This document shows positions 33,197-44,787 of a stretch of 64,000 nucleotides of DNA, piece by piece. Under the pieces are notes generated by a model. It was not told where the DNA came from and searched no databases. It was given only the letters and a program-made list of their open reading frames with translations. Position numbers and translations under genes: made by a program. Numbering within the stretch: the first letter of the stretch is position 1; each line of letters opens with the position of its first letter. The stretch comes from Nelumbo lutea. Taxonomy: Eukaryota; Streptophyta; Magnoliopsida; Proteales; Nelumbonaceae. Location of the stretch: positions 13,516,934 to 13,580,933 of the forward strand of contig JAKGHH010000003.1 of NCBI GenBank assembly GCA_022828595.1. The letters run 5' to 3'.

Positions 33197-34335
33197 TGAT
33201 GTAACTGTTTCTAGTCACGTAACAATTTTTGCGATGTATCAATTTTTTTTTTTTGCTAAGTACCTCGTCATTTGACTTGCTTTCAGGTGGCATGTAACTC
33301 AGGGGATGATGGAGCTCCCTGGTGGTGAACTGCCCGGTGGTGAGCTACTTGGTGACGAGCTCCCTAGTGGTGAGCTACCCGGTGATGAGCTCCCTAGCAG
33401 TGAGCTACTTGGGTGGATTAGTCATTTGACCTGCTCCTAGGTGGCATGTAACTCAGGGGATGGTGGAGCTCCCTGGTGTAGCGCAACCCAACTGCCCTTT
33501 GCATGAGGTGATTTCCTCTCCTTTGTAGGCGACGGGAGTTGAGTGACCTGTGAGAACTCCATCTTTTCCTCCTCTTTGTAGGCGGCGGGAGCTGAGGAAC
33601 CTACGAGAACTGAATCAGAGGACCCGAGGGTATTTTCCCGGTGAGGACTCTCCGATGCCTAAGTTAGCATTCTGATTATAGAAAGCTTTGGAGAGAAATG
33701 AGAGAGCAAGAGAGCAGGGGTTACCATCCTTTTTTCCCTCTCTCCCCCTTGTCTTTGGGGGTCAGAGTCCTTATATAGTGGTGTCCTGTCAAATCAGGCG
33801 TAACAGCCTCTGTCAAGTAAGGCATAACTGCCTGTCTCTCTGTCGCAGCCGTTACTGCCAGAGCATAGGTGGCGGGTGCAGGTGGGTGCTACAGAGTATG
33901 GCCCTGCCAGTCAAGGGACAGCTCTCAGGACTAGCAGGCACGACGCCACCTAGCGAGAGACATGGGCACAGATCTCTGGATCTGTCAGGTATGGTTATCA
34001 GGCAGGAGATCTTCCTGCGATACGCAGAGCTGCCCAAGTGTCGAGCTACCCCTAAGTGGCGATCTCTTCGTAAGACGTCAGGCTGCCTACGGAGTGGCCA
34101 GCTGCCTATGCCGAGCTGCCCCTAGCTATATCGGGCTCCCCAAGCTATGCCGAGTTGCTTGTGGTGAGCTCTGCCGAGCTGCCTGTGGCGAGCCATGCTG
34201 AGTTGTCTATAAGTGGCAAGTTGTGGCAAGCTCTGCCCAGCTTCCCGAGCTGCCCAGTTGTCTAGAGGCTGCACTTGGTTTGCATGAGGTGCCAGGTGTC
34301 ACAATTTCACTGGAGGGCCAAATCCGCCCTCATCA
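33197..34335 (-). mobile_element. Solo LTR of the large non-coding LTR family
   Basis: Read on the minus strand it starts TGATGAGGGCGGATTTGGCC and ends with GTTACATCA, the same termini as the LTRs at 47808-49005 and 49992-51422. It contains the same degenerate 15-bp GAGCTCCCTGGTGGT-type array (33315-33415) and the CTCCTCTTTGTAGG...GGGAGCTGAGG repeats. Flanks GTATC (33192-33196) and ATATC (34336-34340) are a 4/5 TSD. No internal region is attached. Confidence 0.85.
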
Positions 34336-34780
34336 ATATCCGAGTTTATTTGGCTAAGTGACTTTAATGTTTGTTTCTCGCATGTGAAGCGTTCTGCTAA
34401 TCATGCTGCCCATATTGCAACACATAAAGGCCTATATTTGTCTACTTGGGATTTCCTACTCACTTTTTCTACCCACTTTCTACCCGTCGTGAATTGGAGC
34501 CACACATCTCTATTATGAATTGAGAGATGTGTGACTACAATTCACGACGAGTAGAAAGTGGGTAGAAAAAGTGAATAGGAAATCTGGGCTCATATTTGTT
34601 AGGCCTGTGGGTGAATTCAGCTCTTAGTTCGCTCTAATTAGATGTGTTGGACGAGGACCTCATGGGTGATGGAGCTGGGGCTTCTTAAGCTTATTTTCTG
34701 TTGATTCTGTTGCTGTTGCTTAATTTGTTGTAGAAGTTTTCTCTTTTTTGCTGCTAAAAGAATGTCAAATGCAACCTTAG
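34336..34780 (+). mobile_element. LINE RNase H/3' fragment (weak), split by a foldback MITE
   Basis: The frame VKRSANHAAHIATHKGLYL (34387-34445) is the usual C-terminal RNase H word of plant LINEs. After the MITE a VGEFSS-like stretch follows, and then a T-rich 3' end near 34745. No other domain is visible. Confidence 0.5.
34450..34584. mobile_element. 135-bp foldback MITE (near-perfect palindrome)
   Basis: The left arm GATTTCCTACTCACTTTTTC pairs with the right arm GAAAAAGTGAATAGGAAATC read in reverse. Pairing continues through TACCCACTTTCTAC and CGTCGTGAATTG with very few mismatches. A short loop lies near 34510-34530. A second, less perfect copy lies at 44788-44936. Confidence 0.8.
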
Positions 34781-34784
34781 TCTT

Positions 34785-34989
34785 TTCTTCTGTATTTGTG
34801 GTTGCTGGTGTCGTTCTGTCGTAGGGTTTTAGGTTTGGCTTGGTAGTGTTTTCCCTTTTAGTCTCTAGTATGTGTGGTTTCTATTGGTCATTGTTTCTTG
34901 TTGGTTTGCTTGTTACTTCGTTAGCTCTTTTGGTGAATTTGCTTTGTTTGTTTTCTGGTTTGCCACGTTGTTGTTTGCAAGTTCCTCAG
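34785..34989. other. Unassigned T-rich DNA
   Basis: Non-coding; no feature recognised. Confidence 0.4.
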
Positions 34990-35193
34990 TATATGTCCCA
35001 ACTTCCCTGAAATATATGATGGGCCCCTTTTTCTTTTGCCCTTTTCTTATGCCTGATCACGTAGGGTGCAAATGGATCGGATTGTCGGATCCGATCCGAT
35101 TCTATTTGGTCAAATTTGGACCATTCTGTTTGGATATTCGAATTGGATTGGATTGGATTGGATTCAGATTACCCCCACTATCTAATCCGATAG
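34990..35193. repeat. Duplicated segment matching 44090-44270
   Basis: Both copies contain GTCCCAACTT, AAATATATGATGGGCCC, CCCTTTTCTTATGCCTGA and GCAAATGGATCGGATTGTCG. Here the match stops at the Gypsy-1 edge, inside the left half of a MITE-like element that is complete at 44157-44640. Confidence 0.75.
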
Positions 35194-37386
35194 TGGGCCT
35201 CCATCATTCTCCCCCACTTGGAGAGAACTTGACCCCGAGTCGTGATGAGGATAGACAAGTGTTATGTCTGGCAGGTACCGGTGAAGGTCATCAACGTTGA
35301 AGGTCTTGGATATGCCCATATGATCTGGCAGGTCCACTATATAGGCATTATCATTAATCTTCTTCACGATCTTGTATGGACCATACTTCCGAGGCTTCAA
35401 CTTGTTGTAGGTACCTACGGGAATTCTTTCCTTCCTTAAGAAGACCATAACCTCATCACCTACATCAAACACTTGAGGTCAGCGATGTTTGTCTGCGGCC
35501 ATCTTGTACTTGGCGTTGGATTGTTCTAGCTTCTGCTTCACGGCGTCTTGGACGGACCGGATTTGTTCTGCCATCTGTTCTGCTGAGATACTGGCACTGG
35601 GTACCTTGGGTAGTTTCACTAAATCCAGTGCATGGTTAGGGACCTTCATGTACACGATGGAGAATGGGGATCTGTCTGTAGAACTATGCACTACATTGTT
35701 ATAGGCGAACTCGGCCTGGGCTATGGCGAAATCCCACTGTTTCGGCCATTCCCGGCATATGCTGCGAATTAAATTCCCTAAGGTTCGATTTACCACTTCT
35801 GTTTGTCCATCTGTCTGCGGATGGGCTGTACTACTGAAATTAAGTGATGAATCAAACAACCTCCACAGGGTCATCCAAAAGTGACTAAGGAACCGTGTGT
35901 CACGATCTGAAGTGATGGTCTTGGGTACCCCATGTAAGCGAACAATCTCCCTGAAAAATAATTTGGTTGTTGCGGATGCATCTGCAGTTTTCTTGCATGG
36001 GAGGAAGTGAGCCATTTTTGAGAACCTATCAACCACCACGAAGACGGAGTCCATGTTCCTCTGGGTCTTTGGCAAGCCGAGAACAAAATCCATGGACAAG
36101 TCTTCCCATATAGCAGTAGGAACGGGTAGGGGCATGTAGAGACCTGTGTTCTGGGTTTGTCCCTTAGCTGTCTGACAAACAAAGCACCTACTTACGATGG
36201 TAGAGACGTCCCTTCTCAATTTCGGCCAGTAATATCGCCCCTTAACAGCTTCTATTGTTTTGTCCCTTCCCAAGTGTCCTGCTATTCCACCCCCATGCAA
36301 ATCCCTGATGATCTTTTCGCGGAGGGAGGTGCAAGGGATACACAGCTGTTCCCCTTTCATAAGAAACCCGTCATAAATAAAGAAGTCTTCCGCTGGCTGC
36401 TTATTCACACATTTCTCCCATACCTGTTGGAAGTCTTCATCTCGGGCATATAAGTCTTTTAGGCACTCAAAACCCATGATCTCAACACTGAGGGTCTTGA
36501 TGAGAGCTACACGCCTAGTAAGTGCATCAGCCACTTTATTTTTCTGTCCTGTCTTATACACAATTTCATATGGGAACTTGTCTAGGAAAGCAGACCATCT
36601 GGCATGTAAATCACTTCTTAATTGCTTTTGCCCACTAAGATATTTTAGGGCCTGGTGGTCGGTATAGAGAATAAATTCTTTTGCAATTAGATAGTGTTCC
36701 CATGTTTTCAAGGCTCTTATCACAGCATAAAACTCCTTGTCATAAGTAGACCACTTTCTCCTGGCTTCACATAATTTTTCACTAAAGAAGGCAATGGGTC
36801 TTTTCTCTTGGGACAATACAGCCCCTATGCCAACTCCACTGGTGTCACATTCAACTTCAAATAATTTATTGAAATCAGGTAAGGCAAGAACATGAGCAGT
36901 ACATAACTTTTCTTTTATGAGAGCAAAACTTTGATCGTGTTCTTCTCCCCATTGAAATTTCCCATTTTTCAAGCATTCAGTAATGGGAGCCATGATACTA
37001 CTAAAATTCTTAATAAAATGCCTATAGAAGGTTGCCAACCCACGAAATCGCCTGACATCTGTGACAGTGGATGGGGTCGGCCACTCCCTAATGGCTTTCA
37101 CCTTTTCCTCATCTACTTTCACACCATCCTTGCTTATAATAAATCCTAGGAATAATAAATTATCATTCATAAAGATGCATTTCTTCAAATTAGCATATAA
37201 TTTATTTTCCCTCAATGTTTTTAGGACCTCCCTAATATGTCCCACATGCTCAGTGATAGATTTGTTGTATATCAAAATATCATCAAAATAGACTACCACA
37301 AATTTACCAATGAAGGGGCGCAATACCTGGTTCATCAGTCTCATGAAAGTGCTGGGTGCGTTGGTTAGTCCAAAGGGCATAACCAA
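35182..37386 (-). pseudogene. Gypsy-1 RT (second half), RNase H and integrase
   Basis: From 37386 leftwards: RT with [20 protein letters not shown] and the catalytic [10 protein letters not shown]; RNase H with [20 protein letters not shown] and [16 protein letters not shown], then KVADALTRR; the integrase zinc-binding segment (H near [15 protein letters not shown], then CFVCQTAKG); and the core ([40 protein letters not shown]). A TGA at 35479-35481 interrupts the frame. The remainder ([19 protein letters not shown] and [15 protein letters not shown]) is the integrase C-terminus. No chromodomain is evident; the frame runs over the polypurine tract into the LTR remnant. Confidence 0.9.
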
Positions 37387-39620
37387 CCACTCCTGAGATC
37401 TATTTTTGAGAAAACTACAGCTCCGCCTAGTTGATCCAGCATGTCGTCCAGCCGAGGAATGGAAAATTTGTACCCAATGGTGATCTTGTTAATGGCCCTG
37501 CTGTCGACACACATTCTCCAACTGCCATCCTTCTTAGGTGTTAATAAGGCAGGTACTGCACAAGGACTCATGCTGATTTGAATGTGTCCCTTTTTCAATA
37601 ATTCTTCTACCTTTTCACGTGAAATTTCATTCTCCTTGGGACTCATCCTGTAATGTGGGAGGTTAGGTAGACTAGCACCTGGAACAAAATCAATATGGTG
37701 TTGTATATCTCTCATGGGAGGGAGTTCATTTGGTAACTCCTCTGGAACTACATCATTAAATTCATCCAGTAGTCCCTGTATTTCAGCTGGAATTGTATTT
37801 TCATCATTAACATCTTCTCCTTTTACTACTAACAAATGTATCTCATGAGTATCCTTACATTCTTTAACAAATTCAGCATGATGATGGGTGATGGTAAGGA
37901 AATTTTTCTCATGTGCCTTTGTAACATTTTTTTCTACAATGGATAACAAAGTATAGCGTGTACCTTCTTTTTCAAGTTGGTAGGTATTCTTCCTACCCAT
38001 GTGCCTTGCATCTGTATCAAATTGCCAAGGCCTCCCTAATAAAATATGGCAAGCATCCATATCTATAATATCACAATATGCTTCATCATGGTACTTACCA
38101 ATTGAAAAAGGTACCTTGTAGCGTTCTTCCACTCGTACGCCGCCTCCTTCCTTGATCCACCCAATTGTGTATGGGTTGGGATGTTTTTCAGGAACCAGCT
38201 GTAATTGTTGGATGACATCCCTACAAATAATATTTTCTTGACTACCACTGTCAATAATTAAATTAAATAATTTTCCCTTGACAGTACATCTGGTACGAAA
38301 TAATCTGTGCCGTTGAGAAGTATCCTTATTTTTCTAGGACAACATTAATTTTCTTACCACACAAGTATACTCCTCATGTTCATATGGACCATCTTCATCC
38401 TCCCCATCAGGTCCACAATATACATCTTCCTCAATATCTTCTTCCTCTTCCCTTTCTACCATATTAACTGCCTTCCTCTTGGGACAGTCATTGGATCTAT
38501 GTCCAACCTCATTACATTTAAAACATTTAATAGGAGCAGGCTTTGCATAAGGGTTATTGGGTTTAGGAGGGTTGGAAGGATTACCTCGAGTATGTCCTCC
38601 TGTAGTAGCCTTATCGGCGTTACTTGTACATGCCGGGTGAGAAGGTTGTGCTGCTGGAACTGACTTGTTCCTGTCGATAGTTGCCGGTCTGTTGTCGCTC
38701 CCGCTGTACATGCGATAATTATCACTACGTGCCTTGTCCTGGAACATTAATTCTGCTTTCAAGGCTAGGTTCCTTGCTTCCTGCACACTAAGAACCATCT
38801 GTACACCAATTTTATCTCTGATAGACGGTCTTAAACTGCTTAGATAACGGGCTGCCTGCTGGTTATCACTTTCAGATAATTGATTTCTTTTAGCTAATCT
38901 CAAAAATTCAGATGTATATTCATTAACACTATGAGGACCCTGCGCACACCTCTGATAAGATTCAAACATATATTGTTCATAGTCAGGAGGTAAAAATCTA
39001 CCTCTAATTAATTGTTTCATGCGCCTCCAGGTTTGAACAGGACCCCTTCCTTCTCTCATTCGGGTCTCTCTCATCCGTTCCCACCAAACAGATGCGCCTC
39101 CCTTTAATCAGAAAGCTACTAATTTTACCCTTCGTTCCTCTGGTATTTCCATGTAATCAAAGAACCTATCGACTTCTGTGATCCAATCCAAAAGTCCCTC
39201 TATACCAAGATCTCCACTAAAAGTAGGAATATCTACCTTGAGTTTAAATTCATCATTATTCCTACGGGGGTTGAAATTACCTTGATTGTGCCAATTTCTA
39301 CCATTTTTGTCGTTGCCGGGAAGAATTGGAGAACCACCAAATTCGAAATCATCATCGCTGTCGTCATCAAGAACTGGACGTCGGGACGCAGTAGCGACGG
39401 ATGGTCTGTCGTGGTCGTCTCCTGCGATCTGCTGTGGATTTTCCTGGATTCGTGGGACAACCTCCCGTAACAAGGTTTGCAATTGTTCAGTCACCTTTGC
39501 CAACTGCTGTTCGATGTTACGTGTGGCTGTACGCTGCTCTTCGATTGCTCTCCAAACAGCTGGGAACCCCTGATCTCCGTCACGGGGTGGGTAGCGACTG
39601 CTACCGTTTGGGTTGGACAT
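37365..39620 (-). pseudogene. Gypsy-1 gag, protease and RT N-terminus
   Basis: The ATG is at 39618-39620 ([17 protein letters not shown]). Gag has [37 protein letters not shown], a TGA at 39108-39110, then LKGGASVWW, and the CCHC knuckle CFKCNEVGHRSNDC near 38500. After a TAG at 38334-38336 the protease has [15 protein letters not shown] (catalytic DSG) and [16 protein letters not shown] begins with [20 protein letters not shown], then [20 protein letters not shown] and FSKIDLRSG. There about 25 codons of the RT palm are missing, and the sequence resumes in another frame at EWLVMPFG. Confidence 0.88.
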
Positions 39621-39651
39621 GACTGGGCGAATTCTCTGCTCTGATACCACC

Positions 39652-40216
39652 TGACGCAGCGTGGAAGCAATGAGAACCGGAGCTGGCTATGCAAGCACCG
39701 GGCGTCCGCTAGCACCTAGCGAAAACACTGATTTCTCTAGGAGAGAGAAAAATGCAGCGAAAAATAGGAAGAAGAGAACTTGAAGAAATTCTGAAAATCT
39801 GAAGTATGGAATTGATTAATAATTATGGGAAATAGCAGTATTTATAATACATTGAGAAATTATAAAAGAACTAGGAAAAGAAATTAGATTTGATCTAAAC
39901 ATCTCAAACTTGTAGATAGGATCGAACTCTTCTTGACTTGATCTCCCCCGTCCGATCTCCCTTGATCTTATCCATGCATGAATCTTGGATTATCTAGAAT
40001 TCTTGAATTCTTGATGAGTCTTGGATTCTTTGAATTCTTGATGAGTCTTGAATTCTTTGGATTCTTGATGGATCTTGAATTCTTTGGATTCTTGATGGAT
40101 CTTGAATTCTTGAATTTTGATAATTCTTGAATTCTTGAATTATCTTGGACTCTTGGCCTTATCCTAGGAACTTCCGCCCCTAGGAGTGAGATGGGCCTTG
40201 GGATGGGCCTCCATCA
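39652..40216 (-). repeat. Gypsy-1 5' LTR
   Basis: 565 bp. It contains a run of related TTGAATTCTTGGATTCTTGATG words (about 39990-40145). It directly abuts translocator-like sequence at 40217. Confidence 0.85.
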
Positions 40217-40395
40217 GGTACGGTATTGCATTTATTGGCGTATGCTTCTATAACGACAGAAAATTGCAAGCTTTGAAGCCGGAGGCACAAAAGAAGCCAA
40301 CCTAGCAAGCTGATGAGGAGGTTGGAATTAAACTGATGATACAGTTAGAAGACAGTTTTCCAGGTTCTTGTTTTTCTTTTCTGGATCAGGCTCAC
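40217..40395 (+). pseudogene. Remnant of a second translocator gene (last ~60 codons)
   Basis: It is nearly identical to 31574-31754 of the intact gene, reading [20 protein letters not shown] and ending in the same [12 protein letters not shown] replaces the CAG codon of the intact copy (within KKPT-QADEEVG). The upstream part of the gene is absent because Gypsy-1's LTR starts at the preceding base. Confidence 0.9.
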
Positions 40396-41264
40396 TAGCC
40401 ACTTCCATATTGAAGGAAAGTTAAAGCTGAACCCAAAAACGCACATTGTAACTAAGAAGTAACAATTGCACGTAGAACATATTTGGGAATTAGGATGCAA
40501 TTTTAGGCGATCATAAATTTCTGCCGGCATAGACCTCCATACCCGCCGGGGGGGAAAACGTTTTTTCTTATAGTTGCACAGGATACAGGGTATCTTATAG
40601 TGAGCAGTTTTGCAAATTGAGATGGGCATTATTGCAATACAAGGGTTTATGAGATGTTGGGTGTGAGTTGGTGGACTTTGAATGGTAATTGCTATTGGTT
40701 GTCACAAGAATATTCTTATTGGGGAGAGCTTCACCAAAGATTTTGATGAATTGGGTTCTTTTTTAAGTTTCCTTTTATTATACTTCCAGACGCACCCGCT
40801 ATCAAATTGCGTTTTTTATTTTTCTTTATTTTTAATTTATATTTTCTTTTAATAATCAATCATTTATCCAATTAAATGTCTAGAAATAAAGCTTAAGGGG
40901 GCATTCTTTTTTCAGATTTTGAGAGGAGGAAAGTTGGTCAATGGGATTTTGGTTCCCATTGACCAAGAATCCTATGTTCTTTTTTCAGATTTATGTGGAG
41001 ACCTATTTTCCTGGGTTATCCATCTCTTGGATGGGTAAATAACTTTTCCACCTAAAGGAAAGCTATCAACACTTGAATGGGACAAAAATGCCATTTTTAA
41101 TAATAGATTTTTATAGCTAAAATAGTCATTGCTCTATTTACATGAGAAATAAAAAAATATGTGTAAATGCACTTACTCAAGAATAAGTGTTTCTCAAGAA
41201 AAACTTACCTAGTTAACTACCTAGGTAAATAACTTACCAAAAAGCAAACAAGACCCAAGTTTTA
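40217..41264. repeat. ~1.05-kb duplicate of 31574-32623
   Basis: The two copies share the translocator 3' end, the 3' flank and the whole MITE of 32255-32614, with few differences. The match starts at GGTACG and ends at CAAGTTTTAATCT; the flanks differ on both sides. Confidence 0.92.
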
Positions 41265-41693
41265 ATCTGATATGCCGAACTGCTCTTTCGCGAGTTACCC
41301 TGTGTCGGGCTATCCCGCAAGCGGCGAGCTGCCTGTGGCAAGTTATGCCATTCTATCTGGCTCGAGGTGTCTTCACCTCGGGGTGCCTAGAGGCGGATCG
41401 GGGTGTTCCTATCTGGGAGTGGCCTAAGATTCACTGGGAGGAGCTCGGGTATTAGGAAAGGTCAAGGGGCCCCGAGCTCGGAGGCAGCTTGGGGTGCCTT
41501 AGCCTCGGGGAGAAGGTGCAGGCCAGGCGGCTCCCGACGAATAGCCTATCCCATCGAATTGACGGGCTGAACTTAGTGGGACCTTCCCCCCGAGTTGCGG
41601 CTACGCTTGCTGTGCTGTCACGCTGAATCATCACTTGAACAAGGTCACGCCCACGTGTACCCATGCTACGAGGTTGGGCTAAATCACCCTCCA
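41265..41693. repeat. GC-rich LTR-like fragment
   Basis: Words such as GGCGAGCTGCCTGTGGCAAG and TATGCCGAACTGC resemble 34080-34250 inside the solo LTR. This suggests a fragment of a related LTR. No termini or TSD were recognised. Confidence 0.45.
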
Positions 41694-42503
41694 TCTATGT
41701 CCCAACAAACAATTGCAACCTCACATTTAAAATAAATTAGAATATTCTACCAACAAAATATGTCCCAACACCCTACCAACATGATCTGACACCATGCATC
41801 TCACCATAATATTGAGGTTCATCATAACCATAAAAGTAGGACCTACAAATTGAGATACTTAGTGTCCGATTATATTGGTAGGGTTTTAAAAGGCATTTTA
41901 TCGACCGGAGAACCCAATTCAAGACATTTCCCTTGTCATTCATGAAGAAATATTCCCAATAGAGGCTGAGGCTGTAGTGGCCGATTAGGACGTTAAGGAC
42001 ACCTTGTATTAGTAGCTGATCTGAAATCGCCAACTTTACACCATATTTTAGAAGGGCCCTTGGGCCTATCCATTCAACCATCAGGTAGGTTCGCAATTCT
42101 ACACACATGAAATACCGAGAATTCAGAGAATTGATGCCGTAGTCTATCAGCACTGTAATATTCATTTGCGGTTCGATAATTGTTGGTGGATGATATCATG
42201 TGATACAACCACCGTGGTCCATCAGGATCTTCGTAGTTCTAAAAATATTTAATGCACGGCTCGTCTGAAATTTTACACCAATGCCCTGTCTCAATTTCCA
42301 CCACATAAACCACCAAACTCTTCGAGTGGCGACGAGCGGCAACGGCAATCTCTGGACCGAAATAAATGTCCAACAACTAATGCATCGTACATATTTGTAT
42401 TTATATTCCTCCCAAGCTGACCTTAACCGGTTCAAAGATCAATCCAGCCGGGAGCCGGCCAGGCAGGTACTTATGATTTACAAAAACAAAAATAGCCCGT
42501 GTT
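41694..42503. repeat. Duplicate of the GST upstream region
   Basis: It matches 44676-45740 in order, from GTCCCAACA...CAATTGCAACC to GGTACTTATGATTTAC and AAAAATAGCCCGT. It then diverges before the part that precedes GST. It lacks the foldback MITE present at 44788-44936. No GST coding sequence follows it. Confidence 0.85.
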
Positions 42504-43014
42504 TTCTTAAACCATCAAATGTAGCAGTGGTTTTTGTTTACCAAAACAAAACCAACTATGTTGTCACCCCCCCCTAAAGTTTCATCTTAATTTATTTATT
42601 TGTTATTCATTTATCATTTTCATATTTTAAATCTGGGATAAAGACTTGCATTTTAGTAAACAAAAGGCTCTTGATAGAGCATAATGGTGGGAAGGAATTT
42701 GTATACTTCAACTAAATAGTTGTGTTGCTTACCAAAAAAACTAAATATATGTACTCTTTGGTGGGGAAAAAAAACAAAATGCTTATTTTGTTTTCTTATT
42801 TTTGAAATATGTCACATCAGCAATAAAAGAAAAATGCTTATGAATATATGTTTTCACAAAATAATAAACATTAATTTTAATTTCAATATTGTTCAGGAAA
42901 TAACTTTATTTGTGAAACAAAATAAATGATGCTTTCAGAAAGAAAAACATACTTTTATTTCTATTTCTAGGATTTTTTTTTTGCTAGTTGTAGCAGAGAC
43001 ATGGGGTTGATTCC
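42504..43014. other. Unassigned AT-rich DNA
   Basis: Non-coding; no feature recognised. Confidence 0.4.
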
Positions 43015-43023
43015 TATAAAAAA

Positions 43024-43583
43024 TGGGAAAATTCCCGAACGGTACCTTGTACTTTGGCTCGAGTGATAATTTGGTACCAAACTTTAAAATGTAACAACCC
43101 AGTACCCGAACCTTCAAAATGTGATAATCCAGTATCTGTCGTTAATCAGTCCGTTAATCAGCTAGTACGTGATATTTGAAAAGTCGGAAATGCCCTAAGA
43201 ATACCATATAATTCTCTTTATCAACCATCCAAACATTGACAATAAAATGAACAGTTCCAAATTCTAGATTCTTCTAAACAGTCACAAACTTTTTTGAATA
43301 GAAGAGGCTAGGATTTATGACTACTCAGCTTTTTGTCAACGTTTGGATATTTGATAAAGAGAATTAGATGGCATTCAAAGGACAATTTTGACTTTTCAGA
43401 TGTTACTTAACGACTGATTAACAGACTGGTTATTAATGACAGATATTGAATTGTCATATTTTGAAAGTTTGCATATTGGATTATTACATTTTGAAAGTTC
43501 AGATACTAAATTATTGCATTTTAAAGTTCAAATACCAAATTGTCACTCAAGCCAAAATATAGGATACTGATAAGAAATTTTCC
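43024..43583. mobile_element. Long-armed MULE-type MITE
   Basis: The element is one large inverted repeat with arms of about 270 bp. The left arm has GGGAAAATTCC, TACTTTGGCTCGAGTGATAA and GTTAATCAGTC; these recur in reverse on the right as ATTTTGGCTTGAGTGACAA and GTTAATCAGTCG. Both ends are flanked by the 9-bp TATAAAAAA (43015-43023 and 43584-43592). A 9-bp TSD is the Mutator-superfamily hallmark. No coding capacity. Confidence 0.85.
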
Positions 43584-43595
43584 TATAAAAAAAAC

Positions 43596-44089
43596 TTTAC
43601 TTACTCCGGTGAAAAACGCAAGCATCCTTCCAAACACCACAGTGGTAGACGATTATCAGTTGGCTTAATTGGTCAGTTGCCCTTCTAGCCAGTCACTGGC
43701 TCAACTACATGTACACCGCCACATCAAGATTTCTTTGAAAAGTGAGATCATCGCCAGCTTAAGAAAAAGGAAGCATCATACTTCCATTTTTTATCTTCTA
43801 TGAAACTTCCAATGCTGCCTTACTTTCATTTTCAAGCTTTCAAGTTGAATTCGACCTTAATAATATTTGATCAAACTGACTTCGAAAAAATATAATTTGA
43901 ATTAAATTCAAGTTCGAATTTCAATAATAGTATTTTAATCGAATCAAGCCAAGACATGCCAAAATTCATTTGGGCTTGGCTCGTTACACCTCTATTCTAG
44001 ATCATTGAGTTGGTGGGGCTGTTTGTCATGTACCGACTTGGCTATTTCTTCTGAATCTGGAAAATGCTTTTTAATTTGAATACCCCTAT
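43596..44089. other. Unassigned intergenic DNA
   Basis: No feature recognised. Confidence 0.4.
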
Positions 44090-44156
44090 GTCCCAACTTT
44101 CATGAAATATATGATGGGCCCTTTTTTACTTTTGCCCTTTTCTTATGCCTGACCAC

Positions 44157-44640
44157 GTAGGTGTGCAAATGGATCGGATTGTCGGATCCGATCCGATTCC
44201 ACTTGGTCGATTTTGGACCATCCTATTTGGATGTTCGGATTGAATTGGATTTGGATTACTCCCACTATTTGATATGATATATATTATATATTTATAAATA
44301 TAAAATATATATATGTTATTTATTTATATATAAATATATTTTTTATATTATATTTTTATAAATTTTGTATATGATTTATTTTTTATAAAAAATATTATAT
44401 ATATGATAAAATAATTAAAAAATACTGTATTATTTTTTATTTTTATTTAAATTAGTATATTTTATTTTTCTTTTATTAATTTATTAATTAAAAAAAAAAC
44501 AAGTCGGATGGGATCACATCTAAAGATCTGACTTACTCATATGATTCAAATTCAAATCGAATCCTATCAGATCGGATTGAATCTAACATGAACAATGTCA
44601 GATCAGATTCGAATTCGATTCGATCCATTTGCATCCCTAC
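44157..44640. mobile_element. Inverted-repeat element with TAGG-TGCAAATGGATCG ends
   Basis: The left end is TAGGTGTGCAAATGGATCGG; the right end in reverse is TAGGGATGCAAATGGATCG. The interior is very AT-rich (44270-44490) and flanked by repeated GATCCGATCCGATT and AGATCGGATTGAAT words. The ends recall hAT-type non-autonomous elements, but no clear 8-bp TSD was found. A truncated copy of the left half ends at the Gypsy-1 edge near 35193. Confidence 0.55.
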
Positions 44641-44787
44641 TGGTTTGGGATATGCTACCAACAAAACTATTAATCATGTCCCAACAAGCAATTGCAACCT
44701 CACATTTAAAATAAATTGGGATCTTCTGCCAAGAAAATGCATCCCAACACCCTAGCAACATGGTCTGACACCACACATCTTACCATG

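Larger units (their letters stand above)
35193..40216 (-). mobile_element. Gypsy-1: defective Ty3/Gypsy element missing its 3' LTR
   Basis: The right (5') LTR is 39652-40216 (TGACGCAGCG to CCTCCATCA). Just inside it, on the minus strand, lies TGGTATCAGAGC (initiator-Met primer-binding site). The left side has the polypurine tract (AAGTGGGGGAGAA) at about 35207-35219, but only some 14 bp of LTR remain (GTGGGCCTCCATCA, 35193-35206) before foreign DNA. Gag, protease, RT, RNase H and integrase are all visible, broken by three stops and one deletion. Confidence 0.9.
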
